A stretch of 15,780 bases of DNA from Planctomycetota bacterium (lineage in GTDB: Bacteria > Planctomycetota > PUPC01 > JACPCR01). How positions within the stretch are numbered: the stretch's first letter is position 1; each line of letters starts with the position of its first letter. The notes beneath the pieces are model-generated. The model was not told where the DNA came from, did not search any database, and saw only the letters and a list, made by a program, of their open reading frames with translations. Below, piece after piece: positions 15,330 through 15,780 of this stretch. The stretch spans positions 1 to 15,780 of the forward strand of contig JASLXP010000949.1 in assembly GCA_030740295.1 (NCBI GenBank), written 5' to 3'. Both the position numbers and the translations under genes were made by a program.

Positions 15330-15780
15330 CTAATCATTCGGCACAAATCGGAGCGGAATCTGATGCTCCAGGAGTTTCTTGTGAAGGGTATTTCTACTGA
15401 TTCCAAGCCGTTTGGCGGCGAGGGTCTGCACGTAATCGCTGTCCCTTAAGACCTCCTGGATGAGCGCTTTTTCCGCCCTGCCAATTAGTTGATCGTAGAG
15501 GCCGTTGGGCTCGCCTTCCGATGCACGACGTTCCTCAAGGAACGCCTGTTTCACCGCCGCATCGATGGACAGTTCCACACCTTCAGCTCCGACCTTTGGT
15601 TTAGTACCGCGCAGGTTAAAGGGCAGCGCGGTAAAGGGGAATTGACTGCCCTTCGCCATGACCACTGCTCGCTCAACGCAATTCTCCAATTCACGGACGT
15701 TGCCCGGCCACGGATAGTCCATCAAGATCTCCAGAATCTCTTTTGAGATTTGGCTCACATTTTTGATGTTCTCTCGATTG
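15330..15780 (-). CDS. Sigma-54-dependent transcriptional activator, C-terminal part (cut by window edge)
   Basis: The frame is open to the right window edge and begins inside the protein with NRENIKN. A GTG at 15758-15756 is an internal Val codon, not a start. The 149 visible residues include the end of the AAA+ sigma-54 interaction domain, with the signature YPWPGNVRELENCVERAVVM, a linker of about 50 residues, and a Fis-type helix-turn-helix (LAAKRLGISRNTLHKKLLEH) near the C-terminus. Such activators bind enhancer-like sites and drive ATP-dependent melting at sigma-54 promoters, often under a two-component kinase. Whether an N-terminal receiver domain is present lies outside the window. It converges on recD2 with an 88-bp gap and no obvious terminator. 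Confidence 0.92.
   Translation of the reverse strand, partial: NRENIKNVSQISKEILEILMDYPWPGNVRELENCVERAVVMAKGSQFPFTALPFNLRGTKPKVGAEGVELSIDAAVKQAFLEERRASEGEPNGLYDQLIGRAEKALIQEVLRDSDYVQTLAAKRLGISRNTLHKKLLEHQIPLRFVPND

Noticed and set aside
15756..15758. GTG as start codon of the right-edge gene
   Set aside because: The frame stays open to the window edge and upstream codons continue the typical sequence of the sigma-54 activator domain, so this is an internal Val.

Overview
This 15.8 kb window is a gene-dense bacterial chromosomal segment with moderate to high GC by eye. It holds nine complete protein genes and one gene cut by the right edge. The gene mix includes a very large secreted heparinase II/III-like protein, a cupin fused to a zinc-less MDR dehydrogenase, a short Gfo/Idh/MocA oxidoreductase, and a pseudopilin with a C-terminal PA14-like domain. 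This resembles free-living polysaccharide degraders of the PVC group (Lentisphaerae, Verrucomicrobia, Planctomycetes) or related candidate phyla. That placement is an inference from gene content and not a phylogenetic result.

Layout: (1) Positions 1-297 are non-coding and carry an intergenic repeat: a 69-bp direct repeat with 92-bp period, the second copy folding into a long near-perfect inverted repeat. (2) Positions 298-8752 form a divergent four-gene locus. The secreted heparinase-like giant and the cupin-MDR fusion run leftward. A nitrilase-superfamily hydrolase with an extra N-terminal beta-rich domain and a calcineurin-like metallophosphoesterase run rightward. The two arms share the control region at about 6165-6386. 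(3) A small charged lipoprotein of unknown function (minus strand) converges on the phosphoesterase gene. (4) A Gfo/Idh/MocA oxidoreductase (plus) converges on the PA14-pseudopilin (minus), with a strong hairpin terminator between them. (5) A 471-bp non-coding stretch separates the pseudopilin from a rightward pair: a tandem-PilZ protein followed 5 bp later by the helicase RecD2. (6) The right edge holds the C-terminal end of a sigma-54-dependent activator (minus).

How the genes may work together (inference): the large lyase-like protein would cut an acidic polysaccharide outside the cytoplasm. The cupin-MDR, nitrilase-like and possibly Gfo/Idh/MocA enzymes would process released sugars or amides in the cytoplasm. 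The PA14 pseudopilin could present a carbohydrate-binding head at the cell surface. No transporter, sulfatase, SusC/D pair, transposase, tRNA, rRNA or CRISPR array was seen. Nothing here is a proven new system. The strongest candidates for a second look are the four-gene divergent locus, its unusual domain fusions, and the PA14 pseudopilin.
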